Source: Megamerina dolium (lineage: Eukaryota; Arthropoda; Insecta; Diptera; Megamerinidae). From it: DNA of 64,000 nt. The notes under the pieces are model-generated. The model was not told the DNA's origin. It did not search any database and saw nothing but the letters and a program-made list of their open reading frames with translations. Position numbers and translations under genes: made by a program. Positions 1-13,385 of the stretch are shown piece after piece. The DNA lies in the NCBI GenBank assembly GCA_963854835.1, contig OY978528.1:51866508-51930507 (forward strand), given 5' to 3'. Each line of letters starts with the position of its first letter. Within the stretch, counting starts at the first letter, position 1.

Positions 1-2706
1 ACACTAATTTATCTAATGTCTGTACGTCTCTTTCTTTGAACATATAAACATACACATATAAATATGTACATAGAATTCACGCGTGGTTGTGCTTGGACAT
101 AGACAGAAAGAGAAAGAAATCGCTTGATCGTATTATTTTTAATTTATTAATGTATATTAAAATATTTATATCTTATCCAACCTAGGAACTTCTAACCAGT
201 CCTAATCGATCCAGCATATTTTTTTAAATAATAATTGATTAAAACCTAAAAAACATAAATTCTTATCTAAATCTCATTTCACGATACCAAGACTTATATA
301 TTTTGCGACATTATTGGTGAAGTAATTTGACTTAGATTTTGTTCAACTTCAGCTGTTTGAAGTGTCGAATCAGTATTGCATATCCATAATAAATATAAGC
401 TAAACTTTTTTGGTGTTGCATACTATTAAGTAAATGCCGACGCCGAGGACGATGCGGACGAATACGATATACTAACTGTAAGAAGGAGTAAAGTCGTTTG
501 GTACGCATTGGTTGCTCTCATTTTCACAAAAAAATTTTTGCTTTGGGAAATTCATCGTATAACGTTTGTATACGGCTCATATCACCCATGGCAATTATTG
601 CTCGAGACGAGTTTTTAGTGGTGCATACTTTCAAGTGCATAGTAAATTCTATCTCTACATTTTGTTGTTGTGGTTGCAAAATTTTCAAACTATTAAGCTA
701 CGTTTATGGGCGAGCGGATTAGCGTCCCATAATGCGATGAAAATCGCTCTATCGCTACCAGCGTATTCGCTAGTGATGAAGTGTTTACAATATAGTGAAA
801 TCATAAGCGATACCATCACATCCGTTCGTAGTTTCTTTTCCTTTCCGTATTAAAATAGACGTGTGAGCACAAGTTCGAAAAATTTTGCTTATAAAAATTA
901 GTTTTTAGTGCGTGAACAGATTTTGAAATTTTGTAAGCAGGTGAAAGAATTCCAAGTGCTTTCAATTTGCAAAGAACGAATGCGCCATGGAGAGTTCCAT
1001 CATTTACACACCCGCCTTCTACAATATCATGAGAAATAAGAATAGGCAGAGGCAGTACAACATCGTGTTTAACGTAATTCGCTCAACTGAATCAAAATTT
1101 TGATCGCTGCTTTTCGTTGCTGGTAGTCGCTGTAATTCGCACGATAAACGCTTTCATATGCTTGTACTTCTTTTAAAGACCATATGCATCGGATCATGAA
1201 TTTCGTTACCATTTTATATAAATTTGTTTGTAGCAAAAGTAATTAAACTAAGAAATTGCATCCACAGATTTCTGAAATAATACGTTTTGCGGTTTAGCTA
1301 TAACAAACGCAAAACAAAAGACAGACGAAGGATAGTGAAAAGTTCATGATGTTTATGACTAAGGCATTATATTAAAAATAATGGGCATGATATTTAGCTA
1401 TCATCGAGAAAGTTGATGTAAATACTGGAAAAATTGAGCGAGACCATTGAAATCGTTATGAATTTTAAGGCAATGCTAAATGGTACATACTGAATGATGA
1501 AATACACAAGGACTTACAAATTGATTCAATTCGACAGTTTATTGGGAAAGCAAGCATAAAACGCATAAGTCAAGAAATTCAAGAACTTCCATTACACGGA
1601 ACAGAACACCAAAGCAGTTTAAAGTGCTCGTTTCCATCTTAATTAATGGACTATAATGAAAAAGCTAAAGAAATCTAATATCTATCCACATTATATCGCA
1701 GAATTTATAAAAATAATAAAAAAATGTAATTTATAAATAATAATTTATAGTTACTATAATAATTACTCCACTCTAAATTTATGAGAATTATTTATTACCC
1801 TTTTTTAAGGCAGATGTAAAATTAAAGTATTAAAAAAAAAAACAAAAAACGAATTTTAAGATAGACTCGTAGAAAAGTTTGTATCCACTATATAGTCGAA
1901 GACGAATTACCGTTTCTACTCCGCTATTGAGGGAGAGGAAATAAAATAAGTATCAGAATCACAGAAAAATCGGTGAAATTTATTTGTTTTTAGAATTAAA
2001 AGCAGAAACCACGAGACTACTTTATATAGTGTAGTTCTACTACAAGGCAAGTGGTTCTACTAAAAAGGGCAACAGATTGTAAAATACTATACACCTGGTT
2101 TAATAAGTAAACCTCTATTTAAAAATGGCGATGGTTCGCGATTCTTGTCCCCCAAATAGTGTTGTTGAGATGTAATTGAGTTTTCGGGAAAAAATAATAA
2201 CAATAATAAAAATAATAAAATAAATTCAAATAGGCACGTAAGTACTCGAATTAAAAAAAAAAACAATTTTTAACTTCACTATTTTTATTTTAACTAATCA
2301 AGGTGGTGCATTCACATGTACCACACATATTTATGTAGTAAACTAAAGTAAAGAGTTCAAGTTAAAAACCATACTATATTCATTGCATACAAACTAATAT
2401 TGCGCTGCCAACATACAATGCCAAGCAATTTTGACGACAATCAATAACAATAACAATGAATGATCAACACTTATTGCATATTAATTAATATGCCAACTTC
2501 AAATGCCAATTGTTTGGTTTAACAAATAGTAATTGGTAATCAATAATAATAATTTTAATTGTAATTTCCCCAAAAACAAAATCAAATGAAACGTGCACAA
2601 AAAAAAAGGCTGATGAAATTCCAAATAGGAAAATACGAGACTTTTTTAACAAAAAGATACAAAAAAGAAAAGAAATATTACAAAGTCTAACTTTGAAACC
2701 AATCAC
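1..2706. other. AT-rich intergenic stretch, nothing recognised
   Basis: No conserved coding segment, RNA gene or terminal-repeat element was recognised on either strand. The part from about 430 to 1060 is less AT-rich and has short overlapping open frames on both strands, but no frame shows a protein family I know. It could be an old transposon relic or noncoding DNA. Confidence 0.5.
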
Positions 2707-2718
2707 GTTGTATTATTA

Positions 2719-3019
2719 AAAAATAAATAAAAATAAGTATGTGGCACTTATAAGCTCCGAAGGGCTCTTTGGCTGAGCTTCTCTTCCATTACTGTTGTGC
2801 GTGTTAAATTTGGACAGCATTAGAAGGGACCTATCTAGCTCTTTTAAAAAGCATTTTCGGCGAATTGTTACTGCCGGAAAAATTGCCAATTGCTTCCCGA
2901 CAGGTGGATACCGTTCCAAAGAAAAATCTTTTTGATATTCAATTTTTTTTTTTGCTTCAGCCGGGTATGAACGACATACAAATTAGAAGGCCAACACACT
3001 AACCACTGAGCTACGGCAT
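2719..3019 (-). mobile_element. tRNA-derived SINE, type I tail, internally deleted
   Basis: The tRNA-like head is at the right end and the tail at the left, so the copy is on the minus strand. It is flanked by a perfect 12-bp target duplication, gttgtattatta, at 2707-2718 and 3020-3031. Compared with full copies (about 360-370 bp) it lacks roughly 80 bp in the middle. The A-box region is readable but the B-box segment is degraded, so this is an old copy. Confidence 0.85.
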
Positions 3020-3031
3020 GTTGTATTATTA

Positions 3032-6000
3032 CATGTCATTATTATTACATAAAAATAAACTATTATTCTGAATATGCGGAAAAGGTTTAAGTACTATGTG
3101 TACAAAAGGGAAGAAAAAATACAAATGTATATAAAAAAGAAAGAGTGCAATAGCAATTTGTTTTATGTAATATTTGTACTCTGTCATGTACGAGTGCAAT
3201 GTGGTAGGTAATAATAATAAATAATGACAATGAAGAAATGATCAAATAAGCCGATTAAAAATCGTAAATTTGCCGTCTCTGTTCCTTACTTTTTTACTTT
3301 GATTTTGTTATAAATATTTTGATTTGCTTCAAATAATAGAGCACACGTTGTTTCAGAATTTAATGTGATAAACCGAACAGAAGCGTATTTATGCGTACAT
3401 ACTTGTTAAGTAGATACATCTTTAGATGATTTAAGAACTTTTGCGATAATATTATGTATGTACGTGAATTTTAATGAAAGAAACAAATAAAAAATTGACC
3501 ATACTTTACGTCATACGAATTCAAATATTTTCAGATAGTGTAATTATTATAAAGCCAAAATATTGCTTAGTACAGTTGAAGTGGGATTTTACAGTGAGCC
3601 TTCTACCATACAAACATCATTGAAAATTGTTGCAATTACCCACACTTAAAAGTATATGAGTAATGATAAACGTTTGCTTTGTCGTAAAGTTAATTAATAA
3701 TGAAAGTGTGCCTCTTTCTTTGTTTAAGAATATAAGCTTATCTCTCCAAATTGTTCTTATCGAAATTTTTATCCCATAAAACTAAATATTTGTAAAACTA
3801 ATTTTCCATGATTTGATCCTGTCCGTAGTATGTGTAAGTATTCTCATGATTTTTGTTCGGTTGTTGATTATCCTTTATCCTTTATTAAATTGATCTTTGA
3901 ATTGTTTTCCATTTTTGTGCAGCTGTTGATAAATCAAAACTGTAGCTGTAATTGTCGATCGTGTAATTACCACGTCAAAAAATCGCGTGGTGCAGAACAG
4001 TCAGGGCTGTTGCTTATCGGTCACCAGTTCCGTACGCTATGCAGACGTGCCTCATGGTCGGTTGGGTTGGTAAGTGGGCCAGTGGGAATCGTTGATTAAA
4101 AAAAAAAAATGATTTTTGTGCGTGTTTTATTTGAGAACCTCTTAACCTCAATCGCATACCTGATATTTGTCGAAAAATAATCTGACCTACACAAATGTAC
4201 GCACATATCATTTAAAACGCTATAATTTGTTTGTAATAAAATTAATAAAATTATATTTTATTTTAAAAAAATATCTACAAATAATAACGCAATTTCAATA
4301 ACACCATCATCACCTGCTCAAGTGTCAAGATTCTTAACCGTTGTGCAATGAATTCGTAATATCAATAAACTTGAACGGAAAACAACAACAACCATAATAA
4401 TAATAACAATAAAAAGAAGAAAAACGTGATTTAAAAATATTTAATTAAATTTTTCATTTGAAAATATGCAAATAAAAGAAGCTAAAGATTGTATTTTGTA
4501 CATCTGCTAAATATAAAACATACTCATGGAATGCGTAAAATTAAAATTCTTAAGCTAGCTTATATATGTATGTTTGTAGATATTATATTGTATGAACTAT
4601 TAAAATTTTTGATTAAACGAATAGAGCCAATTTACAATAATTTATTTGGTTGGAATTTTTGCTGTTATTGTATTTTTTTTTCAGAGGCTTGACATTCATA
4701 CATTTAGTAATAAAATTATACTAATGCTTTTGTACAATATGTGTATATATGTGCTGAAGTATTAAATTTATTGAATATTTTTTGTTTGTAATACCTTATG
4801 TTGTTTTGTGGTCTTCAGTTGAGTTTACAAAAACAAAAAGAAATAAATATAAATATTTTGATTTTGTATTCAACAAATCGACGTCATAATATCCGTCAAA
4901 TATTTGTATATTATTTTGTTGTACAGTAAAAAGTGTAAGTGTGCATATAATATTCTAATGAAATTTCAAATTCTTTAACAAATAAGCGATCGATAGCATT
5001 TCTTCAGTGGGACCAATTGATGTCAAGTACGGTCACAGAACTAAACCTATCGCATTATTAGGCAAGATGGATATCACTAGCGATTTAGAAAGTAACTAAC
5101 TATCTAATTAGCAAAAGAAACCTTAAAAGTACAAAATTTACGTAAGTATATGTACATATAATATACTTTATGTATGTGTACATATACGGACTTAGCACTA
5201 TCAAAAGTTTTGGTACAATTGTACCAGAAAGCAACTATATAGTCTTTTTACAAATGCTATTTACATTTAATTTGCACGTTTCAACGTTAAAGCTTTACTT
5301 TTATGAATAATTCGTCAACTTTCAGTTCCGACCTGATTTTCTGAAACTACAAGTGTGGTTGGTGTCTTTTATGGGTTATAGGCTGCAAATACTCACCACT
5401 GGACATACGAATGAGGTGCGTACTGCGATCCATGAGTGGCCGAATGGCCTTTGGTCGAATGGGAAGTCAATATTTTGAATAATATTTCGACGTAGTAGTC
5501 ACAGATTGATTTACTGGGTTTCATTACGTAAGAAATGAGCGCAGCAGTGCTTCTAGAACATAGAGGTACACCACCTACAGAAAAACCCTACGATTCAAGT
5601 ATTACAACAAGAAGAATCTGATACAGAAGGTCTTTGAAAATATGAGATGTGAGAGTGGAGTTTTAAATCCCGGGGTTTCTGATTGTCGCACCAAAAAGTG
5701 TAAATTCAGTAATAAATTTCCAAGGGCTTTTAAGCCTATAGAGCGAATACTTATCTAAATTAGTAAATGGCAACATAGATAACAATTACTTAAGGTAATG
5801 AAACTGCGCGAATATCCCAAATATGGACGTTCTACCACCCGACTACTTCGAGGCCAGTGATACTATTAAAAGGCTGGAAAACAATTATAAACTACAAGAT
5901 TATTTCCATCTATGGAGAAGGCTCATGAAGATCGATATAGCGCACCTTTAATAATAAAGAGATGTAATTCAAAATCTTAATGTTTAACTTCAGTCAACCC

Positions 6001-6156
6001 GAAACCTCAATATAGAATATACTCTTCTTAATCAGTAACATAAATGAATAAATAAAGCGTTGATTGCTTGAACTATTACCGTTGGTAGTGAGTACCGAAT
6101 AGGCTGCAACCATGAGACGTATGACGTATTAATCACAGTCAAATCATTTAAAGTAA
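3032..6156. other. AT-rich stretch with one weak exon candidate
   Basis: No recognisable gene or mobile element was found. The one local anomaly is 3923-4069: a 147-nt block open in one frame, richer in GC than its surroundings, preceded by a good polypyrimidine tract and CAG and followed by GTAAGT. The rest is AT-rich with short direct repeats. Confidence 0.45.
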
Positions 6157-6684
6157 TAGCCTAGACAGACGGCAGCCTAATTCCGGATTACCGAGTTAAT
6201 TCGAATTAACTCGGACATTAACTGCAGCTAATCCGCATTAACTCTATGAGTTAATTCTCAAAATAAAAGAGGATTAGGGCAATTTGCGATGGCAACACTG
6301 CTGAAAATTTCCTATTGTGAATTTTCCTCGATCCATTTTACAAAATATTAGGTGTGTTCGCTAACAAAAAACTTTTAACAATTGTTAACAGTTTTCAACA
6401 TGAAAACCGTTGGCGAACAAATAAATCCAGCTGTCAATTACGAACGGTGAATGGCAATTTACAAGTTTCTGATGGTTTTCAGTTCACGTACTTCTTGTAG
6501 ATTTTCTCATATCGAGAGTGACAGATGACAGAAATTGATAGTGATAGTAATGTAAGTGAGCAGACCTAATAAAACAGCAATTAGCCGTTTAGTTAATCCG
6601 CAATACTGCCGTCTGTTAGGTTAAGATTTGATTCAGATTAAGTGTGCCGGTAATCCGGATTAACGCTGCCGTTTGTCTAGGCTA
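6157..6684. mobile_element. MITE-like element with ~35-bp imperfect TIRs and TAA duplication
   Basis: The left end starts TAGCCTAGACAGACGGCAGC and the right end is its imperfect inverse complement (…GTTTGTCTAGGCTA). Similarity continues through a shared CCGGATTACCG block, giving terminal inverted repeats of about 35 bp. The 3 bases TAA flank both sides (6154-6156 and 6685-6687), the target-duplication size and sequence typical of PIF/Harbinger. The 528-bp body has no meaningful ORF. A nonautonomous PIF/Harbinger-type element is the best reading; assignment rests on TSD size and TIRs only. Confidence 0.75.
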
Positions 6685-7863
6685 TAATCCATTAATAATA
6701 AAATTATCGAGCGCATGGAAAAATACGATTCGGTCAAGTAGATGGACCCTGATGGAGAAAAAGATTCAATCTTCGGTGGAAGGGCCAAATACTGGAGGAT
6801 TTGTCAACGTCTGGAATTTCCAATTGTTACTAGAAAGTGGATAATAGAGATGACCGATTAAAATGCTATGAGAGGCAAATACTTAATTAAGAAATCATGT
6901 ACCCGAACTTTTGAGCGTCATAGCTACTTATACATTTGCTGAGCAAACAAATTGTTATGTGAACCCTTAATAAGAAGATGGCATAAATGCATGAACTGTA
7001 TTGTACGAGTACTCATTCAGTGTATGAACAATTTTATGTCAGTACACAAATAGTTTAAAGAATAGTATATATTATACATACCTACAAATACATTTGGCAT
7101 AAGATCAATAAAAGTGACCTATATTTAAAATTTTTTATTTATTTATCTATTGTTGTATCCACTATTGTTGTTGTTGTTAATGGTATTTCTTTTATAGGCT
7201 AAGCAATCATTCATCTCAAAAATTTATTCCCCAACACCTTGCGCTTTCTGTCAATATTGGCCTTTTCATGCTAATTTATTAATTAGCATTTTAAGAATAT
7301 AAATATAAAGAAAGATATAGAAAATAAACAATGGATAACTCGTTTTGATAGAAGTGCGTATTCAAACCATATATGTATAGACAATTTTTATATAGAATAC
7401 ATAAAGAAAAATGAAAACAAGACTTGAAATCTTATAATTATATTAACAATAATGAGAAAAAAAAAAGAACCAGAAACAAAAGGTATTAATAAAAGCAAGA
7501 AAAATTCCATTCTTTTTGTTCTACTACTGACTGTGTCATCATTTTATTGTACGTGTGACTTGGTGCCGGTCAATAACATGTACGTTTTTGCTCATTTGCA
7601 TACTTGAACAATATTAAAATAAATACCTATTAAGTAAAAGTAATACATATATAATCAGTAAAATATACATCACAATAAATGAAAACTAACGATATCACTC
7701 ATTTCAATTTGATATATCGTACTAGTATGTATGGTATATAATCGCCTTATTAATATGCTGAAAGAAGTTTGTTAGTGAGTAAGATTAGGTTAACTAAGTA
7801 TTATCTTGTTAGATATGGTGTATGTTTGCTGTATATTTTTTGACACGCTTTTAGTATTCGTTC
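6685..7863. other. AT-rich spacer
   Basis: Nothing recognised apart from A/T-rich simple sequence and short TTG repeats near 7150-7180. Confidence 0.5.
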
Positions 7864-8930
7864 TTACACCCTGCAAAAGTATATACAAGGTATATTCATT
7901 TCGGTCAGATGTTTGTAACCACCTGAAGGAATCTCCGAAGGTATAGAAAAATATATATATTCTTGATCAGCGTCATTTCAATTTCTGTCTGTCACCTGGC
8001 TGGTTCGCACGATAACTTGAGCAAATATTGACCTATTTTGACGAAATCAGGCAGAAATAACTTATGATCCAAGAGTACGCAGGGGATTGATATTGGGAAT
8101 TATCAGTTAACTGCGACGCCCACCCCTTGTATTCAAAGCGACTAACCACGGAATTTTCAAAATCTTGAACTTGCTACAACTCACTTAACATATCATCTGG
8201 GACAACAATATTTGGTACGTGGAATTATGTTCCATTACTTCATAATTTTGCCGAAAATGGGAGAGCCACGTCTACCTTTTATAAATGCTCCCATATACAG
8301 ATCCTGAACTTCTTTTAAATTTAAACCGCTGTAATTTCGGAAATCTTCTGTCTAAAACAACCACATTTGACAGTCCCCATACAAAATGACAGTTTTCTTT
8401 TAAATTCAAACCACCACAACTTTGGCAGTTTTTTGCTTAGAGCAACCAAAATTGATACTTAGAATACTATTGCAGTCGGAAATAAGATCAGAAAGCCATG
8501 CCCATTTCTTTATGTGGCATGGCAAAGTCCACGGATTTAGAAAAAATGTTTTAAATGCCATAACTTACAAACTATTCACCCTAGAACTACAATATTTAGT
8601 GAATTTGTATTATAAGAGAACCTGGATCTACAAGAAATGGACAAGAAATGGACTGTTTATGGTAGCTACCATACAAAATGACTGAATTTTTTTCACTTCA
8701 TAAGCCGTTGAAGCCTTTTTGCTTAAACATTCACAATTTACATTTTATATACCTAACATACAAAGCCTCGGAATTATCTTCAACTTTAAAACAGCCATAA
8801 CTTTCAAAATACTTCACCTAGGTCAACCACATTTCAGATGTAGATTTATAATACAGAAATTATTTCTCAAGTCGGCCTCAGCCGATTGTAAAGCCCATTT
8901 TCATTATTATTTTTATAGTTATTGACTTTT
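7864..8930 (+). repeat. Foldback-like repeat, single outward-to-inward arm
   Basis: It begins with the family's terminal signature (a CCCTGC core, then the segment around 'ttcggtcagatgtttgtaac') and continues through the 'cacctggctggttcgcacga' block. It then runs into degenerate units marked by 'cccatacaaa' and 'aaccgctgtaa'. The same order occurs at 9640-9885, 50655-51335 and 55690-56520, and in inverse orientation at 51774-52652 and 57515-58751. No opposite arm is seen here, so this is a solo or truncated copy. No coding potential. Confidence 0.75.
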
Positions 8931-9639
8931 AGTTTCTTCTCTTATTTATTTCGGTATTATTATAAGTACATTGTCTGTTATATCGAGACAATAAAAATAA
9001 TACATAATTTTGAATACAAAAAAAAAAAAAATGCAGGTGTGTTTTATTTCTGTACCTACTTAGGTATATTTAAACATATTTGAGTGGATAAGTATGCTAT
9101 ATATGACTAAAAGTGGATAAATACGAATAAACACCAAAGCAACAAATTGAGCAAAGAAAGAAAAATATACAATAATCAGCAAATTAAATGAAATTATATT
9201 AAATGTTCAATTTTTCTTATTTTTTTTAGTTTGTTATTGTGACATTCAAGAGAAACCTAAGTATAGGCTGTTAAATTGGATTTTAAATTATTTTATATGG
9301 AATAATATAATACCTTAAATAAAAAATTGTTTATGAAGATCAAATAGGTCGTTACATCAATAAAATGTTTAATATTAATTAATTAAATAAAATATAATTT
9401 AACTATGAATATTAATATTATCGACCGAATGTTTTGAATTTAAGTTCTTAAAAAGTATTCTCGGTCAAATTTTCTAATAAATTTCTGAAGGCATATTCAT
9501 CGTAAATGTAGATTTGAACGTTTTTCTTATACCATAAACCTAAAGAGTTGCGGAAATACGTATTGAGCTTTTGCTTCCATTTGTAATATCCTCAAGGAGA
9601 GTAGTCGGCCCCAGCTAGGTCACTTTAGCTTTATATTTT

Positions 9640-9885
9640 TGGGTTCAAAGTTTCAGAATATTTATACGTCCTTCCCTCTGTCAGTCACCTGGCTGGTTCG
9701 CACGATAACTATTTTGACGAAATTTGGGTACGGAGAAGATTGATATTGGGAATGATCAGTCAATAGTCACACCCACACAAAGCATTCAAAACAACTAGCC
9801 TCGGAATTTTCAAAACCTATAACTTGCTATAACTCACTTAACATAACATCTGGATCAACAATATTTTACAAGTGCCAGAAATAGG
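9640..9885 (+). repeat. Foldback-like repeat, arm fragment
   Basis: It matches the outer arm of the foldback-like family, with the 'cacctggctggttcgcacga' block and then 'tgctataactcacttaacat'. It is interrupted at its right side by the Tc1/mariner-type insertion at about 9890-10308. No open frame. Confidence 0.7.
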
Positions 9886-9889
9886 CGAG

Positions 9890-10308
9890 CCACGCCTCGC
9901 CGTAGCTCTCGCATTTCGCAGTAACGTGCCTGCTTTTGCCGACTTTGAAAAAGTACGGTCCAATGATGCCATCGACCCCTAATCCACACCAAACACTGCA
10001 TTTTTTGGGATGCATTGGCATTTCTTGCAATGCTTCTGGCTGCTCTTCAGACCAAATACGGCAATTTTGATTGTTCACGTATCCATTCAACCAGAAATGA
10101 GCTTCGTCGCTGAACACAAGAAAGTGCACGATGCACTTTCTTAACCTAGCATGAATTTTGATAATATAATTCAATAATCTGCAAGCGTTGTTCGTTTGTA
10201 AGTCGATTCATGGTTAAATTATAGACCAAACTGAACATGTTTGACAGTAACACGTTGCACGAAAACAACTGAGCTGCCAAAAAGAAAGTTGCCAAAAAAA
10301 TCACCCTG
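9890..10308 (-). pseudogene. Tc1/mariner-superfamily deletion derivative, transposase remnant
   Basis: The minus strand reads an N-terminal MNRLTNEQRLQII segment joined directly to the catalytic-core motif FSDEAHFWLNG, then a PMHPKKCSVWCGL block and GIIGPYFF. This is an IS630-like group common in insects. About 110 residues that normally separate the N-terminus from SDEAHFWLNG are missing, and a stop sits in the N-terminal part. The right terminus has the TIR-like string TCACCCT. The left terminus is eroded inside a foldback-type arm. The same internal junction occurs at 35699-36440. Confidence 0.8.
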
Positions 10309-10309
10309 T

Positions 10310-13300
10310 ACTTATGCGGGGTAGAAAAAACTGAAACTCTGTGTATACAATGAAATTTACTAATAAGTCCTCAAGTTTGAAAATGGGCGAAATCGGATAA
10401 AAGCACACCTACCTCGCATACAAAAGTTTGTTTCCAAATGCGCATTTGCACATCTTGTGCATGAAAATATAAAGCTATGGAGCTGAAGCTCCGTTTATAA
10501 TCGTAGAAACCGACTGAAAATCACACATGCCTCTGATATAAATGTATGTTTTTCCACAATTTTTAAACGAAAATACAGAGATATGGAGCTGAAACTCGAC
10601 ACTAATCATTATATTTACTAATAAATACAAATCCTATTTCACATAGAAAAGTATGGGAACTACTTACTTATATTAGACGAAACTGAAGTGCATAACTCTT
10701 CGGACATTATTTTATCTGAGTTTTGACACTTAACACTCTTAGAAGCCTTTTCATTTGCTACTTGCTGGACAATGGTTTTCTCTTCGTCTTAGCCTCAGAG
10801 AATATTGAATTTAGAACTGATTAAAAAGAATTTCACAAACTGTGAAATTTAAAAATTTGAAAAGCAAAAGTTCAATTTTTCTTTAAACTTCTTTGTAAGC
10901 TTCCTTTTTATTGCCAACTAATAGGCTATTGTATGCAAATATTTGCTTGCCAATATTCGCTCCCCATCTTTCAAGTAATTAGTTGTTTATGTTTTTCCTA
11001 ATTTTGACACACACGCACGCACACAATTTTCAACACTGAACAACAATTGGTATTTAGTAAATAAATAAATTTAAAAAAAAAAAGCAAGAAAGACACAATA
11101 TTTTACGCAAATTTAAATGTGAAAGTTTCCTTTGTGCAATAATAATGAACTTAAAGAAAAATAAAAAAACACTGTTCGCCAGTTAAGAAATATACATTTT
11201 ATGCTTAAGCATTGTTAATTTATGTTTTTACTCTTCGACCAAAAACGAAAACAAATATATTGCTTGAGAAGAAAAAAACTTGCGTTAAAATCATTTGCAT
11301 AGGGGTGACAGGTGAGATAGCTGATAGATATAAAATAACCATAGCATTTGTTTATATTATGTTATTTTTTCTTCATATTGGTAACAAGCTTCACGCATTA
11401 GAATTTCATTCGAAACTCATGAGAAATTCGAAAGTTTTATTTCTTCACATCTTTTATTCGGACTTTTGTATGATGGTTAAAATTGAAAGTTGTAGAAAAT
11501 ACAAAAATTAAAGACTAAAAAAATTGGAAATTCACAAATCACCTTTTAACGAATTAATTAGTTTCGATAGATAAATTGTGTTTTCTTAGTACACTGCCAC
11601 CAATATTTATTTGAAATGTTTATGAATTTTATTATTGCACCGTATATTGCTTACATCATCACTAGTGCGTTGCAAGGACACTAAATTATTTGTAAATATG
11701 CATGTGTTATACATTCATGCATATATTGTTTTGGTCAAAACAAATTTTGTTACCAAAACAACCCCAACCGTGTATAAACTAATGCACTTACCAACTTATT
11801 GTTAGCAACTGAATACATAAAGGGTATATCGTATTGAAACTGTCACACAGCGAATACCACTCGTATTTAAATTGGTATGCTTGTGTAAGCACAAAATGAA
11901 AATAGGTTTATCACGAATTCGTAAATATTGTAGATTTATTTTACGTAGTATGAACAAACAATGGTTCAATCTAATTCTTCTAACAGACGCGCACTACTCA
12001 AGGGTTGCTGTATATTTACCTTATATTAATAGTTAGGTACTACTGTCAGCCTGTTTGCGATTTACGTGCATGCAATATGTACCACATTCTTTGGCACAAT
12101 AACAATTATAAAATTGAAGCGAGAAAGAAATTATCTACTATGATTAGGTATACAATGATATTTGTTTTGATATTGTTATTAAAAAGTTCAATAATTTGAA
12201 GTAATATTTCTGTTTACTTTACGGGTAAGTTCGGCCTTACTGGTTCGAACTTTATCTGATTCAAAAATATAATTTCAGAAACAATATATAAATTGAATAC
12301 TTCATACTACTGAGGAACTCTGGTTGGAAGTACATAATACATAGGATACGTTTCTAATATGCTCTCCTTAATTGAAACATACCCTTAAGAGCATCTTGGC
12401 ATCATTAAATAACACCCCCAAAACCAACCCAAAAGAGTCAAAATAGTTTTGGGTTCATATGCTTGGTCGGATAGCCTTTGCTATCCGACAAGCATATTTT
12501 ATATACTGCTCGAATGACATTGATGAGCAGTACATTTGCTTCTAAAAGGCCATTAACCTCTGTTCTGTCAGTTCTGTCTAGTGGACTCCATAATTCTGAG
12601 TCTTCCTGAAACCTTTGCCTTTGGTCAGAAATGTTAAAAGTTCGTCATATTTAGTAAAAAGATTTCACTAAACTTTGTTTAGATAAGATGGTATTTCAGA
12701 AAAGCGAACATATACCTTATTTAGTGGGTATTTTTTTTATTTCTATTTTAATTTACTTTTTTGTTGTAGTATACGTCAATATACAAAAATTCTGAACATA
12801 TTCAAGTAGTTTATGTAAGTAGTCTGAGAAAAGAGACACGTAAATTAGAACAAAATCGCATTCGCTAAGAGAAGCGTGTAATTAACAGTTACAAAAAAAA
12901 ACAAGCAATTTTTTAAAGTATAGTAGTGTGGATTACGACAAATAGTTCCAAAATTTCACCGCTAGTTCGAAAGATTGTATTGAAAGCTTCTCGGGATAAA
13001 AAAAAATTGTTTTCCTAACCCTTTATGATCGCCAAAATGGTTTCTTTAAATCATAGCTCAGTTGTTGATTATTCGATTTTTAAAATTGATAGCTTGTTGA
13101 TAAGGGCCCAGGGAAGGCTCTAATTTCTCTATATATGAATTTGAAATTGAACAAGCGCCAAAAATATCATATTCAGTACCCTCTATTCTACTCCGCTAAT
13201 CAAAATTTTTTCCATCATGTAATTACAAGTCTTTAAAAACTACAAAACATTATTTTTGAAGTGTGAAGCTAGCTCTAAAACTTAAGGAATAATTAAAGGA

Positions 13301-13374
13301 GAAAACAAATTTTCATTAATGGTTAATATCTGCCCATATATGTAAGCATTTTGAAAGCGATTTCTGTAGCAGGT
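10310..13374. other. AT-rich stretch with a degenerate tandem duplication
   Basis: Between about 10370 and 10620 two degenerate units each end in 'tatggagctgaa', suggesting a ~125-bp tandem duplication. The rest to 13374 holds no recognised gene or mobile element apart from the hairpins near 12460-12535. Confidence 0.45.
12457..12497. repeat. Strong inverted repeat (hairpin), 17-18 bp arms
   Basis: The left arm atatgcttggtcggatag and the right arm ctatccgacaagcatat are complementary with one bulged G, around a 6-base loop. A second, weaker hairpin (actgctc … gagcagt) follows at 12507-12533. Such a stem could form in RNA or be a relic of a small TIR element. No TSD was identified. Confidence 0.6.
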
Positions 13375-13385
13375 TCTGATGGTAG

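Noticed and set aside
498..853. Overlapping small frames near the left edge
   Set aside because: No homology recognised, no splice or start context, and several frames open at once. Left as unexplained sequence.
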